A stretch of DNA of 64,000 nt from Fundidesulfovibrio agrisoli. Lineage in GTDB: Bacteria; Desulfobacterota; Desulfovibrionia; Desulfovibrionales; Desulfovibrionaceae. The translations under genes were made by a program, and so were the position numbers. The notes beneath the pieces were generated by a model. That model worked only from the letters and a program-made list of their open reading frames with translations, was not told the origin of the DNA and did no database searches. The stretch is taken from contig NZ_JAKZKX010000010.1 in assembly GCF_022808715.1 (NCBI RefSeq), positions 1 through 64,000 of the forward strand. The letters are read 5' to 3'. The first letter of the stretch is position 1; every line of letters starts with the position of its first letter. This document shows positions 25,910 through 34,706 of this stretch, in pieces.

Positions 25910-25943
25910 GGCCCTCCCCCGCGAACCGGGGGAGGGCCTTTTT
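25910..25943 (+). terminator. Partial terminator between pstS and pstC
   Basis: An 11-base perfect stem (GGCCCTCCCCC / GGGGGAGGGCC), seven-base loop and five T residues. Placed 16 bases after pstS and before the pstC start, it probably attenuates transcription of the permease genes. Confidence 0.85.
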
Positions 25944-25953
25944 CGGAGCTTAC

Positions 25954-26847
25954 GTGGCAATCAGCAGAAAGCTCAAGGACGACCTGATCCGCTACTTCTT
26001 CCTGGTAACGGCCATGATCTCGATCATCGCCCTGGGGCTGATCATGGTCTACCTCTTCCTGGAAGGCCTGCCCCTGTTCAAGACGGTCTCCGTGAGCGAC
26101 TTCCTTTTCGGGCGGTTCTGGTACCCCACGGCGGACCCCGGCGAATTCGGGATCATGCCGCTCATCGTGGCCTCGCTGGCCGTCACCCTGCTGTCGTCCT
26201 GCATCGCCATCCCGCTTGGCGTGATGACCGCCGTGTATCTGGCGGAGATCGCCGGGCCGAGGACGCGCAGCATGTTCAAGCCCATGGTGGAGCTGCTGGC
26301 CGCGCTGCCCTCGGTGGTCATCGGCTTCTTCGGCATGGTGGTGGTCGCGCCCTTCCTGCAGGACACCTTCGACCTGGCCACGGGCCTGAACATGTTCAAC
26401 GCGGCCATGATGCTGGCCTTCATGTCCGTGCCGACCATCTGCTCCGTCTCGGAGGACGCCATCTACGCCGTGCCCCGCGAACTCAAGGAGGCCTCCCTGG
26501 CCCTGGGCGCCACCCACTGGGAGACCATCCGCCGGGTGGTGCTGCCCGCCTCGCTCTCGGGCGTGTCCACGGCGATCATCCTGGGCATGTCGCGGGCCAT
26601 CGGCGAGACCATGGTGGTGCTCATGGTGGCGGGCGGCGCGGCGATCGTGCCCACATCCATCTTTTCGGCCATCAGGCCCATGCCTTCCTCCATCGCCGCC
26701 GAAATGGCCGAGGCCCCCTTCCGCTCGGACCACTACCACGCCCTGTTCGCCATCGGCGTGGTGCTGTTCCTGTTCACGCTGGTCTTCAACATCATCGCCA
26801 GCCACATCGCCGAGAAGCACAAGCAGGTCGGCGCGGCGACACTCTAA
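25954..26847 (+). CDS. pstC: Phosphate ABC transporter permease PstC
   Basis: A 297-residue inner-membrane permease with about six helices and the EAA-type coupling loop around ELKEASLALGATHWETI. It forms the phosphate channel with PstA. Starts with GTG at 25954 (GGAG upstream), right after the attenuating terminator. pstA follows after 13 bases. Confidence 0.95.
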   Translation: MAISRKLKDDLIRYFFLVTAMISIIALGLIMVYLFLEGLPLFKTVSVSDFLFGRFWYPTADPGEFGIMPLIVASLAVTLLSSCIAIPLGVMTAVYLAEIAGPRTRSMFKPMVELLAALPSVVIGFFGMVVVAPFLQDTFDLATGLNMFNAAMMLAFMSVPTICSVSEDAIYAVPRELKEASLALGATHWETIRRVVLPASLSGVSTAIILGMSRAIGETMVVLMVAGGAAIVPTSIFSAIRPMPSSIAAEMAEAPFRSDHYHALFAIGVVLFLFTLVFNIIASHIAEKHKQVGAATL

Positions 26848-26860
26848 GGCGGAGGCGGAA

Positions 26861-27730
26861 ATGGAAATAAGCTCCACGCTCGTGCGCAGAAGAAAGTTCG
26901 CGCAGTGGTCCATGTGGAACGTGTTCCGGGGGGCCTCCCTGGTGAACGCGGCCGCCCTGGGCCTGATCTGCGCGTTCCTGGTGGTCAACGGCCTGCCGGC
27001 CATCTCCTGGGAGTTCCTGACCCAGCCCCCGCGCGACTCCATGACCGCGGGCGGCATCATGCCCTGCATCGTGGGCACGGTGATCCTCTCGGTGGGGGCC
27101 ATGCTGGTGGCCTTCCCGCTGGGGGTCTGCGCGGCCATCTACCTCAACGAGTACGCCCGCCCCGGCCTGACCGTGCGCATCATCCGCCTGGGCATCGCCA
27201 ACCTGGCGGGCGTGCCCTCGGTGGTGTTCGGCCTGTTCGGCCTGGCCTTCTTCGTCACCTTCTTCGGCATGGGGGTGAGCATCCTCTCGGGCGTGCTGAC
27301 CCTGACCATCCTGGTGCTGCCGGTCATCATCGGCACCGCCGAGGAGGCCCTCAAATCCGTGCCCAACACCTACCGGGAGGCCTCCCTTGGCCTGGGGGCC
27401 ACCAAGTGGCAGACCATCCGCCTGGTGGTGCTGCCCGCGGCCCTGCCGGGCATGCTCACCGGGGCCATCCTGGGGCTCTCGCGCGCGGCGGGCGAGACAG
27501 CGGCCATCATGTTCACGGCGGCCGTGTACTTCGCGCCCAAGCTGCCCAAGTCCGTCTTTTCCGACGTGATGGCGCTGCCCTACCACATCTACGTGCTGGC
27601 CACGGCGGGCACGGAGATCGAAAAGACCCGCCCCCTGCAATACGGCACCGCACTGGTGCTCATCGCCCTGGTGCTGGGCATGAACCTGATCGCCATCGTC
27701 TACCGGGCCAAGCTGCAGAAGAAGCGCTGA
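26861..27730 (+). CDS. pstA: Phosphate ABC transporter permease PstA
   Basis: A 289-residue permease with about six helices and the coupling loop YREASLGLGATKWQTI. Partner of PstC. A GGAGG ribosome site precedes the ATG. Unusually, the 549 bases after it contain no pstB ATPase or phoU gene; these must be encoded elsewhere for the transporter to work. Confidence 0.95.
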   Translation: MEISSTLVRRRKFAQWSMWNVFRGASLVNAAALGLICAFLVVNGLPAISWEFLTQPPRDSMTAGGIMPCIVGTVILSVGAMLVAFPLGVCAAIYLNEYARPGLTVRIIRLGIANLAGVPSVVFGLFGLAFFVTFFGMGVSILSGVLTLTILVLPVIIGTAEEALKSVPNTYREASLGLGATKWQTIRLVVLPAALPGMLTGAILGLSRAAGETAAIMFTAAVYFAPKLPKSVFSDVMALPYHIYVLATAGTEIEKTRPLQYGTALVLIALVLGMNLIAIVYRAKLQKKR

Positions 27731-27769
27731 TCCGCACGCCTGTTCTCCTGTCCTCCTGCCTGCGTGACA

Positions 27770-27793
27770 GCCCCCGGTTCCAGGACCGGGGGC
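27770..27793 (+). terminator. Hairpin after pstA
   Basis: Perfect 9-base stem GCCCCCGGT / ACCGGGGGC with a six-base loop, 40 bases downstream of the pstA stop. The T tract is absent, so it may protect the 3' end rather than terminate on its own. Confidence 0.5.
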
Positions 27794-27853
27794 CGTCGCC
27801 GTTTGGGGGCCTCGCACTTCTCGTCAGCTACTTGGGAGAACGCGAACCCACTT

Positions 27854-27893
27854 GGGATTCCAAAGGGGGGAACCCCCTTTGGCCGCCGGAGGC
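27854..27893. repeat. REP-like palindromic element, copy A
   Basis: GGGATTCCAAAGG...CCTTTGG followed by CCGCCGGAGGC. The same unit recurs at 49555-49590, 49626-49665 (inverted) and 50903-50939, always between genes. The centre is a hairpin with variable loop. Confidence 0.75.
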
Positions 27894-28163
27894 GATTACC
27901 GGTATTTGTCCCCGCCCTGGCTCCTGCCGAGCAGCGGTTGGCGATATTTCGCCCCTCGTCTTGTGATCTGGCGTTCCAAAGTGGATACGTCCCGGGCGGC
28001 AATAGAGCCAGCGACCAGATATCCCCTTCCGGCGGAATCGTGCGGGGCCGCAGCCGGAGTGGGAGCCGGTACGGACAGGACCGAAGCTTGGCCGAGTTGG
28101 GCGTGGGCTCTGATTGTAGCACCCGTAAGAGCCAAATCGCTGGCGCACAAATCTGCAAACGTG

Positions 28164-28186
28164 AAAAGCCCCAACCCGGGGCCTTT
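28164..28186. terminator. Terminator downstream of the chemoreceptor gene
   Basis: AAAAGCCCC / GGGGCCTTT stem with a short loop; on the minus strand it ends in TTTT. It lies about 95 bases after the chemoreceptor stop and can act in both directions. Confidence 0.6.
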
Positions 28187-28279
28187 CGTGGCGCTCCAGG
28201 TGGGGCAGGGTGGGGGCGGGGTGGCCAGGCCTCCCCGGGGATCATGCGGCAGCGGGAAATCCGGCCGCCAGCGTGCGCG

Positions 28280-30928
28280 TTACATGCGCACGCTGGGCAG
28301 GGCGGCTGTCACGCGCGTGGGGCGGTCCAGCAGGGCCTTGGCGGGCCTGGGCTGACGCTCGGCAGCTTTTAGAGCCGGTGCGGGGAGTCCGGCCGGGCCG
28401 CCGGGCAGGGCGGGTGACCCCGACTCCTCCGGCGCGGCGTCGGGGTTGACCATGGAGTCGATGAGCGCCTTCAGCCCTCCAGCCTGGGAGGCCAGGTAGA
28501 CCACGGCCTCGGCGGTCTGGACCATGCCCTCGCTGGTCTCCTGGGCGATGGCGCTCACGTCGGCAACGGCCGCGTTGACCTGCTCGTGCGCGGAGGACTG
28601 CTGCTCGGCGGCCTGGGCGATGTGGCGCACCTCCCTGGCCGTTGCCGAGGTCAGCTCCACGATGCGCGCCAGGGATTCCCCGGAGCGCTGCACCTGCTCG
28701 TTGGCCTGCTGGATCGCCTTGAAGGAGCGCTCGCTGCCCTCGATGTTGAGCCTGGTGAGGCCCTGGATGGAGCTGATGGCCTGGTCCACCTCGCGGGTGG
28801 CGGCCATGGTCTTTTCGGCCAGCTTGCGCACCTCCTGGGCCACCACGGCGAAGCCGCGACCGGCCTCGCCCGCGCGGGCGGCCTCGATGGCGGCGTTGAG
28901 CGCCAGGAGGTTGGTCTGGTCCGCGATGTCGTCGATGACGCCGATGATCCTGCCGATGGCCCCGGCCTGTCCGCCCAACTCGTGCATGCTCGTGAGCTGC
29001 TGCTGCGAGAGGCGGAACACGCTGTCGATGGAGCCGATGCACTCCGACACCACCTCGGAGCCCTCGCGGGCCTGCTCCTGCGCGGCGTCGGAGCTGGCGG
29101 CGGCGTCGGACGCCCCGCCCGCCACCTCGACCAGGGAGGCGTTGACCTCCTCCATGGCGGCGCTGGTCTCGGCCAGGCGCGCGGTCTGGTGGAGCGCGCC
29201 AGTCTGGATGCTCTCCACCTGGCCGGAGAGCTCCTCAGCCCCCTGGGAGACGTGCAGGGCGATCAGGTTGGCCTGCTCGGCCACGCGGGTGATCTTGCGG
29301 TTCTGGGCGGCGATCAGGTCCTGCTGGCGGCGGATCTCGGTGAGGTCTGTGAACAGGGTGAACACGCCCAGGGGCGCGCCGTCCAGGTCGTGCAGGGGGG
29401 CGCAGTCCTGGCGGACGAAGAAGGCGCGGCCGTTCGCCCCCGCGCCCGGGGTCTGGGCGTCCAGCACGGGCTCGCCGCGTTCACGGCTGCGCCTGGGCGC
29501 TTCGGACAGGGCGGTGCAGGCGGCGAAGAATGCGTCCAGCTCGCGCCCGGCGTACTCCTCGGGCTCGCCGTCCAGTTCCATGAGTTCAAGCAGGGCGGGG
29601 TTGACGAAGCTCACCTGGCCCCGGGTGTCCGTGACCAGGCAGGGCACGGTCATGGCTTCGAGGATGCCCTGGGAGAAGCCGAGCTTGTTCTTGAGCTCGC
29701 CCACCATGCGGGTCAGGCCGCCGGCCAGAGTGGCAAGCTCCGCCTTGAAGCGGCCGGAGAGCTCGGCATGCAGGTCGCCCTCCGCGATGCGCTCCAGGAA
29801 GACCCGCAGGGACTCGAACGGCTGGCGGATCTCCCGGTTGACGAAGCCCAGGGTGGCGAAGAGCACGATGACGGCCGTCACCAGCCCGAGCACCAGGCTG
29901 GCCTTGGTCAGGCGGCTCACGGCGGCGAAGGCCTCGGCCTCGTCCACCACGGTCACCAGGGCCCAGGTCACGTCGCCGGCCTTCACGGGGGCGTAGGCGG
30001 CCAGGACGTTGCGCCCGGTGACGTCGGCCATCAGGCCGCCGCCGGTGGCCCCGGCCAGGGCCTGGGTCACGGCGGGCATGTCCATGCGCCCCTTGGCGGG
30101 GGCCGCGAAGGAGGCCGCCACGGAGTGGGTCTCGGGCCGGGCGGCGAAGTCGGAGCGCATGAGCAGGTCCGCCCCCACCAGGAAGCTCTCGCCGGAGCCG
30201 GACTCGCGCTGGCCCGAGGCCAAGGCCGGGGCCATGCCCGAAGTCATGCCCGCCGTCATGCCCGTGGACATGACGGCGGCAAGATCCCTGGGGGTGAGGC
30301 GCAGCAGGGCCACGCCGTCGACGCCGCCCACGTGGTTGCGCACCGGGCAGGCCACGAAAGCCGTGGGCGCGCCGTCCAGGGGGGCGTAGGGGGCGAAGTC
30401 CTCGAACACGGCCTCGCCCTTGAGGGCGCGCCGCCAGGCCTTGCCCAGGGGGGAATCCTTGAGGGGGCCCTTGTCCAGATCCTCCCCGAGTTCGCGCCCG
30501 TTCTTGGCGGAGAAGAGCACGCGGCCGTAATCGTCGGCGAGCAGGGCGTCCTCGTAGCCGAGCACCGTGACGAAGGGGGTGAAGGCAGGGGTCACGAACT
30601 GGAGCAGGTCGACGTATTCGGGGTCGGTCACGTCGGCGCGCACCCCGGGCTTGACCTTGCCGGTGAAGCTGTCGCGCAGCATGCCGATGGCGTTGTAGAC
30701 CTCCTTCACGGAGGCGTAGATGCGCACCTCGGCCATCCAGCGGGCCACGAGCTGCGCCAGGGCCTGCCCACGGGAATCACGAACGGACTCGACCTGGCTG
30801 AATGCCTGCTGGGCGAGGCTGTCCGAGGCCTGACGAACGCTGTAGACCCCCATGAACAAAAGGGGCACAATGCCGATGAGCAGACAGAAACCCACCAGTT
30901 TGGAGCGCAGGGTGAGGCGTGTTTTCAC
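28280..30928 (-). CDS. Methyl-accepting chemotaxis protein with Cache, HAMP and PAS domains
   Basis: An 882-residue chemoreceptor. It has membrane helix 1 (about 10-30), a large periplasmic Cache-type sensor (about 35-340) with a Gly/Met/Thr-rich insertion near 230-245, and helix 2 (about 346-366). HAMP (about 367-420), a cytoplasmic PAS domain (about 425-550) and the signalling domain follow; the hairpin tip is highly conserved ([21 protein letters not shown], about 660-690). No CheR-tethering pentapeptide is at the C-terminus. GTG start at 30928 with AAGGAG. A Pho-box-like site lies 66 bases upstream, hinting that it is made under phosphate limitation; the ligand is unknown. Confidence 0.93.
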   Translation of the reverse strand: MKTRLTLRSKLVGFCLLIGIVPLLFMGVYSVRQASDSLAQQAFSQVESVRDSRGQALAQLVARWMAEVRIYASVKEVYNAIGMLRDSFTGKVKPGVRADVTDPEYVDLLQFVTPAFTPFVTVLGYEDALLADDYGRVLFSAKNGRELGEDLDKGPLKDSPLGKAWRRALKGEAVFEDFAPYAPLDGAPTAFVACPVRNHVGGVDGVALLRLTPRDLAAVMSTGMTAGMTSGMAPALASGQRESGSGESFLVGADLLMRSDFAARPETHSVAASFAAPAKGRMDMPAVTQALAGATGGGLMADVTGRNVLAAYAPVKAGDVTWALVTVVDEAEAFAAVSRLTKASLVLGLVTAVIVLFATLGFVNREIRQPFESLRVFLERIAEGDLHAELSGRFKAELATLAGGLTRMVGELKNKLGFSQGILEAMTVPCLVTDTRGQVSFVNPALLELMELDGEPEEYAGRELDAFFAACTALSEAPRRSRERGEPVLDAQTPGAGANGRAFFVRQDCAPLHDLDGAPLGVFTLFTDLTEIRRQQDLIAAQNRKITRVAEQANLIALHVSQGAEELSGQVESIQTGALHQTARLAETSAAMEEVNASLVEVAGGASDAAASSDAAQEQAREGSEVVSECIGSIDSVFRLSQQQLTSMHELGGQAGAIGRIIGVIDDIADQTNLLALNAAIEAARAGEAGRGFAVVAQEVRKLAEKTMAATREVDQAISSIQGLTRLNIEGSERSFKAIQQANEQVQRSGESLARIVELTSATAREVRHIAQAAEQQSSAHEQVNAAVADVSAIAQETSEGMVQTAEAVVYLASQAGGLKALIDSMVNPDAAPEESGSPALPGGPAGLPAPALKAAERQPRPAKALLDRPTRVTAALPSVRM

Positions 30929-30993
30929 GGGATACTCCTTCAAGAATGACGGCCGCGAAACTAGCCCCGGAGGGTGATGACTTGAAGGAATCA

Positions 30994-31011
30994 AGGTGAC
31001 GCTTGTGTGAC
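30994..31011 (-). promoter_or_regulatory. Candidate Pho box upstream of the chemoreceptor gene
   Basis: Read on the minus strand: GTCACAC-AAGC-GTCACCT, two half-sites 11 bases apart. It sits in the region shared with the divergent phoH gene, about 40 bases from the phoH site. Confidence 0.5.
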
Positions 31012-31052
31012 GAACCGTACGATCCCGTGCTGCCGCGCGCCGGAGGGCGCGG

Positions 31053-31070
31053 GTCATGGTTTCGTCACAT
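31053..31070 (+). promoter_or_regulatory. Candidate Pho box upstream of phoH
   Basis: GTCATGG-TTTC-GTCACAT, two half-sites with 11-base phasing; the second half-site is identical to the one before pstS. A GATACT hexamer follows within ten bases as a possible -10. PhoH is phosphate-starvation-induced in E. coli. Confidence 0.6.
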
Positions 31071-31132
31071 GGCGGGGATACTCTGCAACTGCCGCGTGAA
31101 CGCGGTCATACCGTCCGTACAAGGAAGGCCCT

Positions 31133-32341
31133 ATGACCCCAGATGGCAGCGTCAAGCGCAAGAATTACGTCATCGACACCAACGTCCTCATCGAAAACCC
31201 CAATTCGGTCATGGCGTTGCGCAACGGCAACGAAAACAACATCTTCATCCCCTACCACGTGCTCATGGAGCTGGAGACGCTCAAAAACACTCCCAAGCTC
31301 CGCCACATCGTCTCCAAGGTCATCGCCAACCTCATCGAAAACCGCGAGCACATCACCTTCATCCGCAACGGCGAGTCAGAATCCCCCTTCACCAACATCG
31401 TCGACAACTACATCCTGCGCGAGATCGAGTCCGCCCAGGACATCCCGGACCCCATCCTCGTCACCAACGACCGGCTGCTCCAGCTCCAGGCCTCCCTGCG
31501 CAACATCCGCAGCGAGGAGCTGCGGGACTCCAAGCCCTTCGAGTCCGAGTCGCAGCTGTACACGGGCATCGTGGACGACCCCAAGGACGCCCCGCCCAAC
31601 TCCTTCTTCTGGCGCGACGGCAAGGCCGTGCTCCTGGGCCCGGACGGGGAGAAGACCATCAGCTACGTCAACGACGTCTGGAACCTCAAGCCGCGTACCG
31701 CCTACCAGAACCTGGCCCTGGAGCTGATCGTGGCCGAGCATGTGGACCTGGTCTCCATCCAGAGCGAGGCCGGGTTCGGCAAGACCTACCTGGCCCTGGC
31801 CGCCGCGCTCTATCTGACGCTGGAGCGCAAGCTCTACGACAAGATCTTCGTGGTGAAGCCCACCATCGAGATCGGGGCGAAGATGGGCTTCCTGCCGGGC
31901 GACGTCTCCGAGAAGATGGAGCCCTACATGAAGTACGTGTTCGACCTGCTGCTCAAACTGCACAGGCTGCGCCCGGCCAACAAGCTCTTCCACAACCCCA
32001 ACGAGGAGGTGCTGCGCTTCAACGCCAAGAAGTTCGAGGTGCTGCCCCTGGCCTTCGTGCGGGGCATGAACATAGAGAACGCCGTGGTCATCATCGACGA
32101 GGCCCAGAACCTCTCCCGGACGGAAGTGCGGGCGGTGCTCACCCGCATGGGCGAGGGCGTGAAGTGCGTGTGCCTGGGCGACACCTCCCAGGTGGACAAC
32201 CCCTACCTGAACGAGGCAAACAACGGGCTCAACTGGATCGTGCGCAAGTTCAAGGGCTTCGCCAACTACGGGCACATCGTGCTCAAGGGAGACCGCTCGC
32301 GCGGGCCCATCACGGACATGGTGCTCAAGAGCAAGCTGTAG
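31133..32341 (+). CDS. PhoH-family ATPase with N-terminal PIN domain (PhoH2/YlaK type)
   Basis: A 402-residue cytoplasmic protein. The N-terminal PIN ribonuclease domain (about 10-150) opens YVIDTNVLIENP, with the acidic residues of the active site. The C-terminal PhoH ATPase (about 190-400) has Walker A EAGFGKTYLAL and Walker B VVIIDEAQNLSR. PIN-PhoH fusions unwind and cut RNA in characterised relatives. AAGGAAGG precedes the ATG. It is divergent from the chemoreceptor gene, with a candidate Pho box in its promoter and a hairpin after it. Confidence 0.93.
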   Translation: MTPDGSVKRKNYVIDTNVLIENPNSVMALRNGNENNIFIPYHVLMELETLKNTPKLRHIVSKVIANLIENREHITFIRNGESESPFTNIVDNYILREIESAQDIPDPILVTNDRLLQLQASLRNIRSEELRDSKPFESESQLYTGIVDDPKDAPPNSFFWRDGKAVLLGPDGEKTISYVNDVWNLKPRTAYQNLALELIVAEHVDLVSIQSEAGFGKTYLALAAALYLTLERKLYDKIFVVKPTIEIGAKMGFLPGDVSEKMEPYMKYVFDLLLKLHRLRPANKLFHNPNEEVLRFNAKKFEVLPLAFVRGMNIENAVVIIDEAQNLSRTEVRAVLTRMGEGVKCVCLGDTSQVDNPYLNEANNGLNWIVRKFKGFANYGHIVLKGDRSRGPITDMVLKSKL

Positions 32342-32363
32342 ACGCTCGCAGGATATGAATCAG

Positions 32364-32391
32364 CCGCCAGCCGGTGCGGACCGGCTGGCGG
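32364..32391 (+). terminator. Hairpin after phoH
   Basis: Perfect 12-base stem CCGCCAGCCGGT / ACCGGCTGGCGG with a four-base loop, 22 bases past the phoH stop; only a weak T-rich tail follows. Confidence 0.65.
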
Positions 32392-32428
32392 CGTTGGTTT
32401 CCGGCTGGCCCGGCTGGTTGCGTTGCGT

Positions 32429-32511
32429 CCCGAAGGCGGTAGCGCCGGCCGCGCGGCGGGGCTGTTATTCAAATACAGCACCGCCGCGCGGCCGGCGCTA
32501 CCACCTTCGGG
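32429..32511. repeat. Large 31-base inverted repeat (cruciform-prone)
   Basis: Arms 32429-32459 and 32481-32511 match over 31 bases with one mismatch and enclose a 21-base AT-rich centre containing a CTGT/ACAG mini-stem. It lies between the convergent phoH and TauE-like genes, and its second arm ends ten bases before the TauE stop. It may be a terminator for that gene, a REP/BIME-like or MITE-like element. Confidence 0.85.
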
Positions 32512-32520
32512 GCGCGCAGT

Positions 32521-33270
32521 TCACTGCGCCAGCAGCAGCGCAACCCCGCCCTGCCAGAGCATGGCAAGGCCCGAGGCGGCCAGCAGGGCCAGCAGCACGC
32601 GCCGGAACGCCTTGTCGCCCACGCGGCCGCAGAGCGCCGCGCCGGAATACAGCCCCAAAGCCAGTGCGGGCATGGACCAGGCGTACATGGCCAGCACCGG
32701 CGGCGTCACCAGCCCCTGCAGGCCCTGCACGCCCACCGCGCCGATGCCCGCCAGCAGGAAATAGGTGGTCAGAGTGGCGCGCGCGGCGTCGCGGCCCCAG
32801 GGCTGACAGGCCACCCAGGCCACTATGGGCGGCCCGTTGACCCCGATGCTCACCCCCATGCAGCCCGAAACCAGCCCCGCCACGGTGGCCCAGCCTTTGC
32901 GCGGCGGCCCGTCGCACCTGGGCGGACGCAGCGACTGCGCAGTCAGCGCCAGGATCGTCGCCCCAAGAAGCGCCTTCAGAGCCGAGTCCGGGGCGTCGCG
33001 CAACATGAGCCCTCCCACCGCCATGCCGGGCACGGCCCCCAGCAGCAGCCTGCGCACGGCGCCGCCCTGGATGTGGTGGCGCAGCCGCTGCGTGAGCATC
33101 ACGTTGATGGTCACGGCCATGAGGCAGCCCACGGGCACCGCCGTACGGACGCCGAGCATCGCCACCAGCAGGGGCATGGCCACCAGGGTGGAGCCGAACC
33201 CGGCGAAGCCCTGGGTGAACCCGGCCAGGGCGGCGATGCCCGCCAGGGCCGCAATGAGGGATGCGTCCAC
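32521..33270 (-). CDS. TauE/SafE-family sulfite/sulfonate-type exporter
   Basis: A 249-residue inner-membrane protein with about eight short hydrophobic helices in two pseudo-repeats, each starting with a G-F-x-Q/G-x-G-x-x-G-x loop (GFTQGFAGFGSTL; VSGCMGVSIGVNGP). This is the TauE/SafE (DUF81) pattern. Members move small organic anions such as sulfoacetate; the substrate here is unknown. It starts nine bases after the AhpD-like gene, so the two form an operon. Confidence 0.88.
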   Translation of the reverse strand: MDASLIAALAGIAALAGFTQGFAGFGSTLVAMPLLVAMLGVRTAVPVGCLMAVTINVMLTQRLRHHIQGGAVRRLLLGAVPGMAVGGLMLRDAPDSALKALLGATILALTAQSLRPPRCDGPPRKGWATVAGLVSGCMGVSIGVNGPPIVAWVACQPWGRDAARATLTTYFLLAGIGAVGVQGLQGLVTPPVLAMYAWSMPALALGLYSGAALCGRVGDKAFRRVLLALLAASGLAMLWQGGVALLLAQ

Positions 33271-33279
33271 GGCCGATTC

Positions 33280-33654
33280 CTATCGTTCGCCGCCAGCGCG
33301 CAGCGCCTCGGGGCCGAACACGTCGGCCATGACGTCCAGGGCGAAGCGGGCCGACACCGTGGCCGGGCCGCCGCCCATCTCTATGCCCACCTCCACGGCC
33401 TCCAGCACCTGCCGTGGCCCGGCCCCGGCGGCGGCCGCCTGCTCGATGTGCCACTGCATGCAGGAGCGGCAGTCGATGACCACCGAAATCCCCACGGCGA
33501 TGAGCTCCTTGACCTGTTTGGGCAGCGCGCCGTCGGAATAGGCGGCCTTTTCCATGTCCAGGAAGGCCTTGTACACCGGGCTGCCCATGGCCAGCAGCCG
33601 GGCGTGGGCCTTCTTGCGCTCCCTGGTGAGCCGGGAAAGTTCCTCGTCGGGCAT
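33280..33654 (-). CDS. AhpD/carboxymuconolactone decarboxylase-like protein
   Basis: A 124-residue protein of the AhpD-like fold with the CxxC redox pair in CRSCMQWHIEQA (about 68-79) followed by a helix with the expected His. Small members of this kind act as peroxidase or disulfide-relay proteins. ATG at 33654 with GGGAGG upstream; a longer frame upstream runs into the divergent LysR promoter. It is cotranscribed with the TauE-like transporter and divergent from the LysR gene, which is the usual layout for a LysR-controlled pair. Confidence 0.85.
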   Translation of the reverse strand: MPDEELSRLTRERKKAHARLLAMGSPVYKAFLDMEKAAYSDGALPKQVKELIAVGISVVIDCRSCMQWHIEQAAAAGAGPRQVLEAVEVGIEMGGGPATVSARFALDVMADVFGPEALRAGGER

Positions 33655-33782
33655 GGCCGTCCTCCCTGTTCGCAGATTCAGAACAATCAGGCATGATGAA
33701 AGCCGTTGCCTTGAGGGGTAATCCCGGGATAGGCCGTTGGCAAACGAATAGTCTCGAACGCTTGGTTCAAGGAAATCGAACA

Positions 33783-34706
33783 ATGCTGGATCTGCACCTG
33801 TTGCGCACATTCCTGGCCGTGGCGGCCGGGCTCTCCTTCCGGCAGGCGGCGGCGCGGCTTCATTACGCCCCCTCCACCGTCACGGCGCAGATCAAGGCCC
33901 TGGAGGAGCAGGCGGGCCAGCCCCTGTTCGTGCGCTCGGGCCGGACGGTGCTGCTCACGGAGCACGGGGCGCGTCTGGTGCCCCAGGCCCGCAGGCTCCT
34001 GGACGTGGAGCGCGAGGCCCGGGCCGCGCTCACCGGCGGGGAAGGGGAGTCTGGTGAATTGGCGGTGCGCGTCTCGGAGAGCCTGGGCATCCGGCTGATG
34101 CCGCGCGTGCTGCCCATGCTGCGCGCCCGCTTCCCGCACGTGCGGGTGTCGCTCTCCACGCGCTCGCTGCACGGCCTGGCGCGCGACGTGCTCCACGGGG
34201 TCACGGAGCTGGCCGTGATCCTCTCGGAGCCCTTCGCGGCGGAGGGCGTGGAGGTGGAGGCGCTGCGCAGGGTGCCGCTGGTGGTCATCGCCGCGCCCGG
34301 GACCGCCCCCGGCGGGGGCGGGAGGGTCTGCGCCCGTGATCTGGACGGGGTGCCCCTGGTGCTCACGCCCCATGTCTGGAGCGCGCGCGGCCTGCTGGAC
34401 CGCTCCCTGGCCAGGGCCCACGCCAGCACGCCGGGCGTGGTGGAGTGCGCCAGCGTGGAGATGGTCAAGGGCTGCGTGGCGGCGGGGCTTGGCATCTCCC
34501 TGGTGCCGGGATTCACGGTGGAGCGCGAGGCAGCGCGCGGTGAGCTGGAGGTGCTGGGCTGGGCCGGGGAGGAGCTTTCGGTGCCCGTGCTGCTGGTCAA
34601 GGCCGGGGGAAGGAGCCTGTCCGGGGCGGCGGCGGCCTTCGAGGCGGCCGTGCGCCGCTGCGTGGGGGACGACCCCGGGCTGGGCGGGATGTCGCCCGGC
34701 TTTTAG
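33783..34706 (+). CDS. LysR-family transcriptional regulator
   Basis: A 307-residue regulator with an N-terminal winged helix-turn-helix (about 1-60: LRTFLAVAAGLSFRQAAARLHY) and a C-terminal periplasmic-binding-like effector domain (about 90-290). AAGGA lies nine bases before the ATG at 33783. It is divergent from the AhpD-TauE pair and probably controls it; the short gap (33655-33782) would hold the operator. The gene ends overlapping the convergent diguanylate cyclase by four bases. Effector unknown. Confidence 0.9.
   Translation: MLDLHLLRTFLAVAAGLSFRQAAARLHYAPSTVTAQIKALEEQAGQPLFVRSGRTVLLTEHGARLVPQARRLLDVEREARAALTGGEGESGELAVRVSESLGIRLMPRVLPMLRARFPHVRVSLSTRSLHGLARDVLHGVTELAVILSEPFAAEGVEVEALRRVPLVVIAAPGTAPGGGGRVCARDLDGVPLVLTPHVWSARGLLDRSLARAHASTPGVVECASVEMVKGCVAAGLGISLVPGFTVEREAARGELEVLGWAGEELSVPVLLVKAGGRSLSGAAAAFEAAVRRCVGDDPGLGGMSPGF

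Larger units (their letters stand above)
27731..28279. other. Gene-free region after pstA, with hairpins and a REP-like element
   Basis: No credible gene is seen, and no remnant of pstB. It contains a GC hairpin right after pstA (27770-27793), one copy of a dispersed palindromic element (27854-27893) and a bidirectional terminator (28164-28186). A 92-codon minus-strand frame (27896-28174) has protein-like composition but only a TTG start without ribosome site. Confidence 0.55.

Noticed and set aside
27896-28174. 92-codon minus-strand frame after pstA
   Set aside because: Protein-like composition, but only a TTG start without ribosome site and overlap with a terminator; kept as an intergenic remark only.
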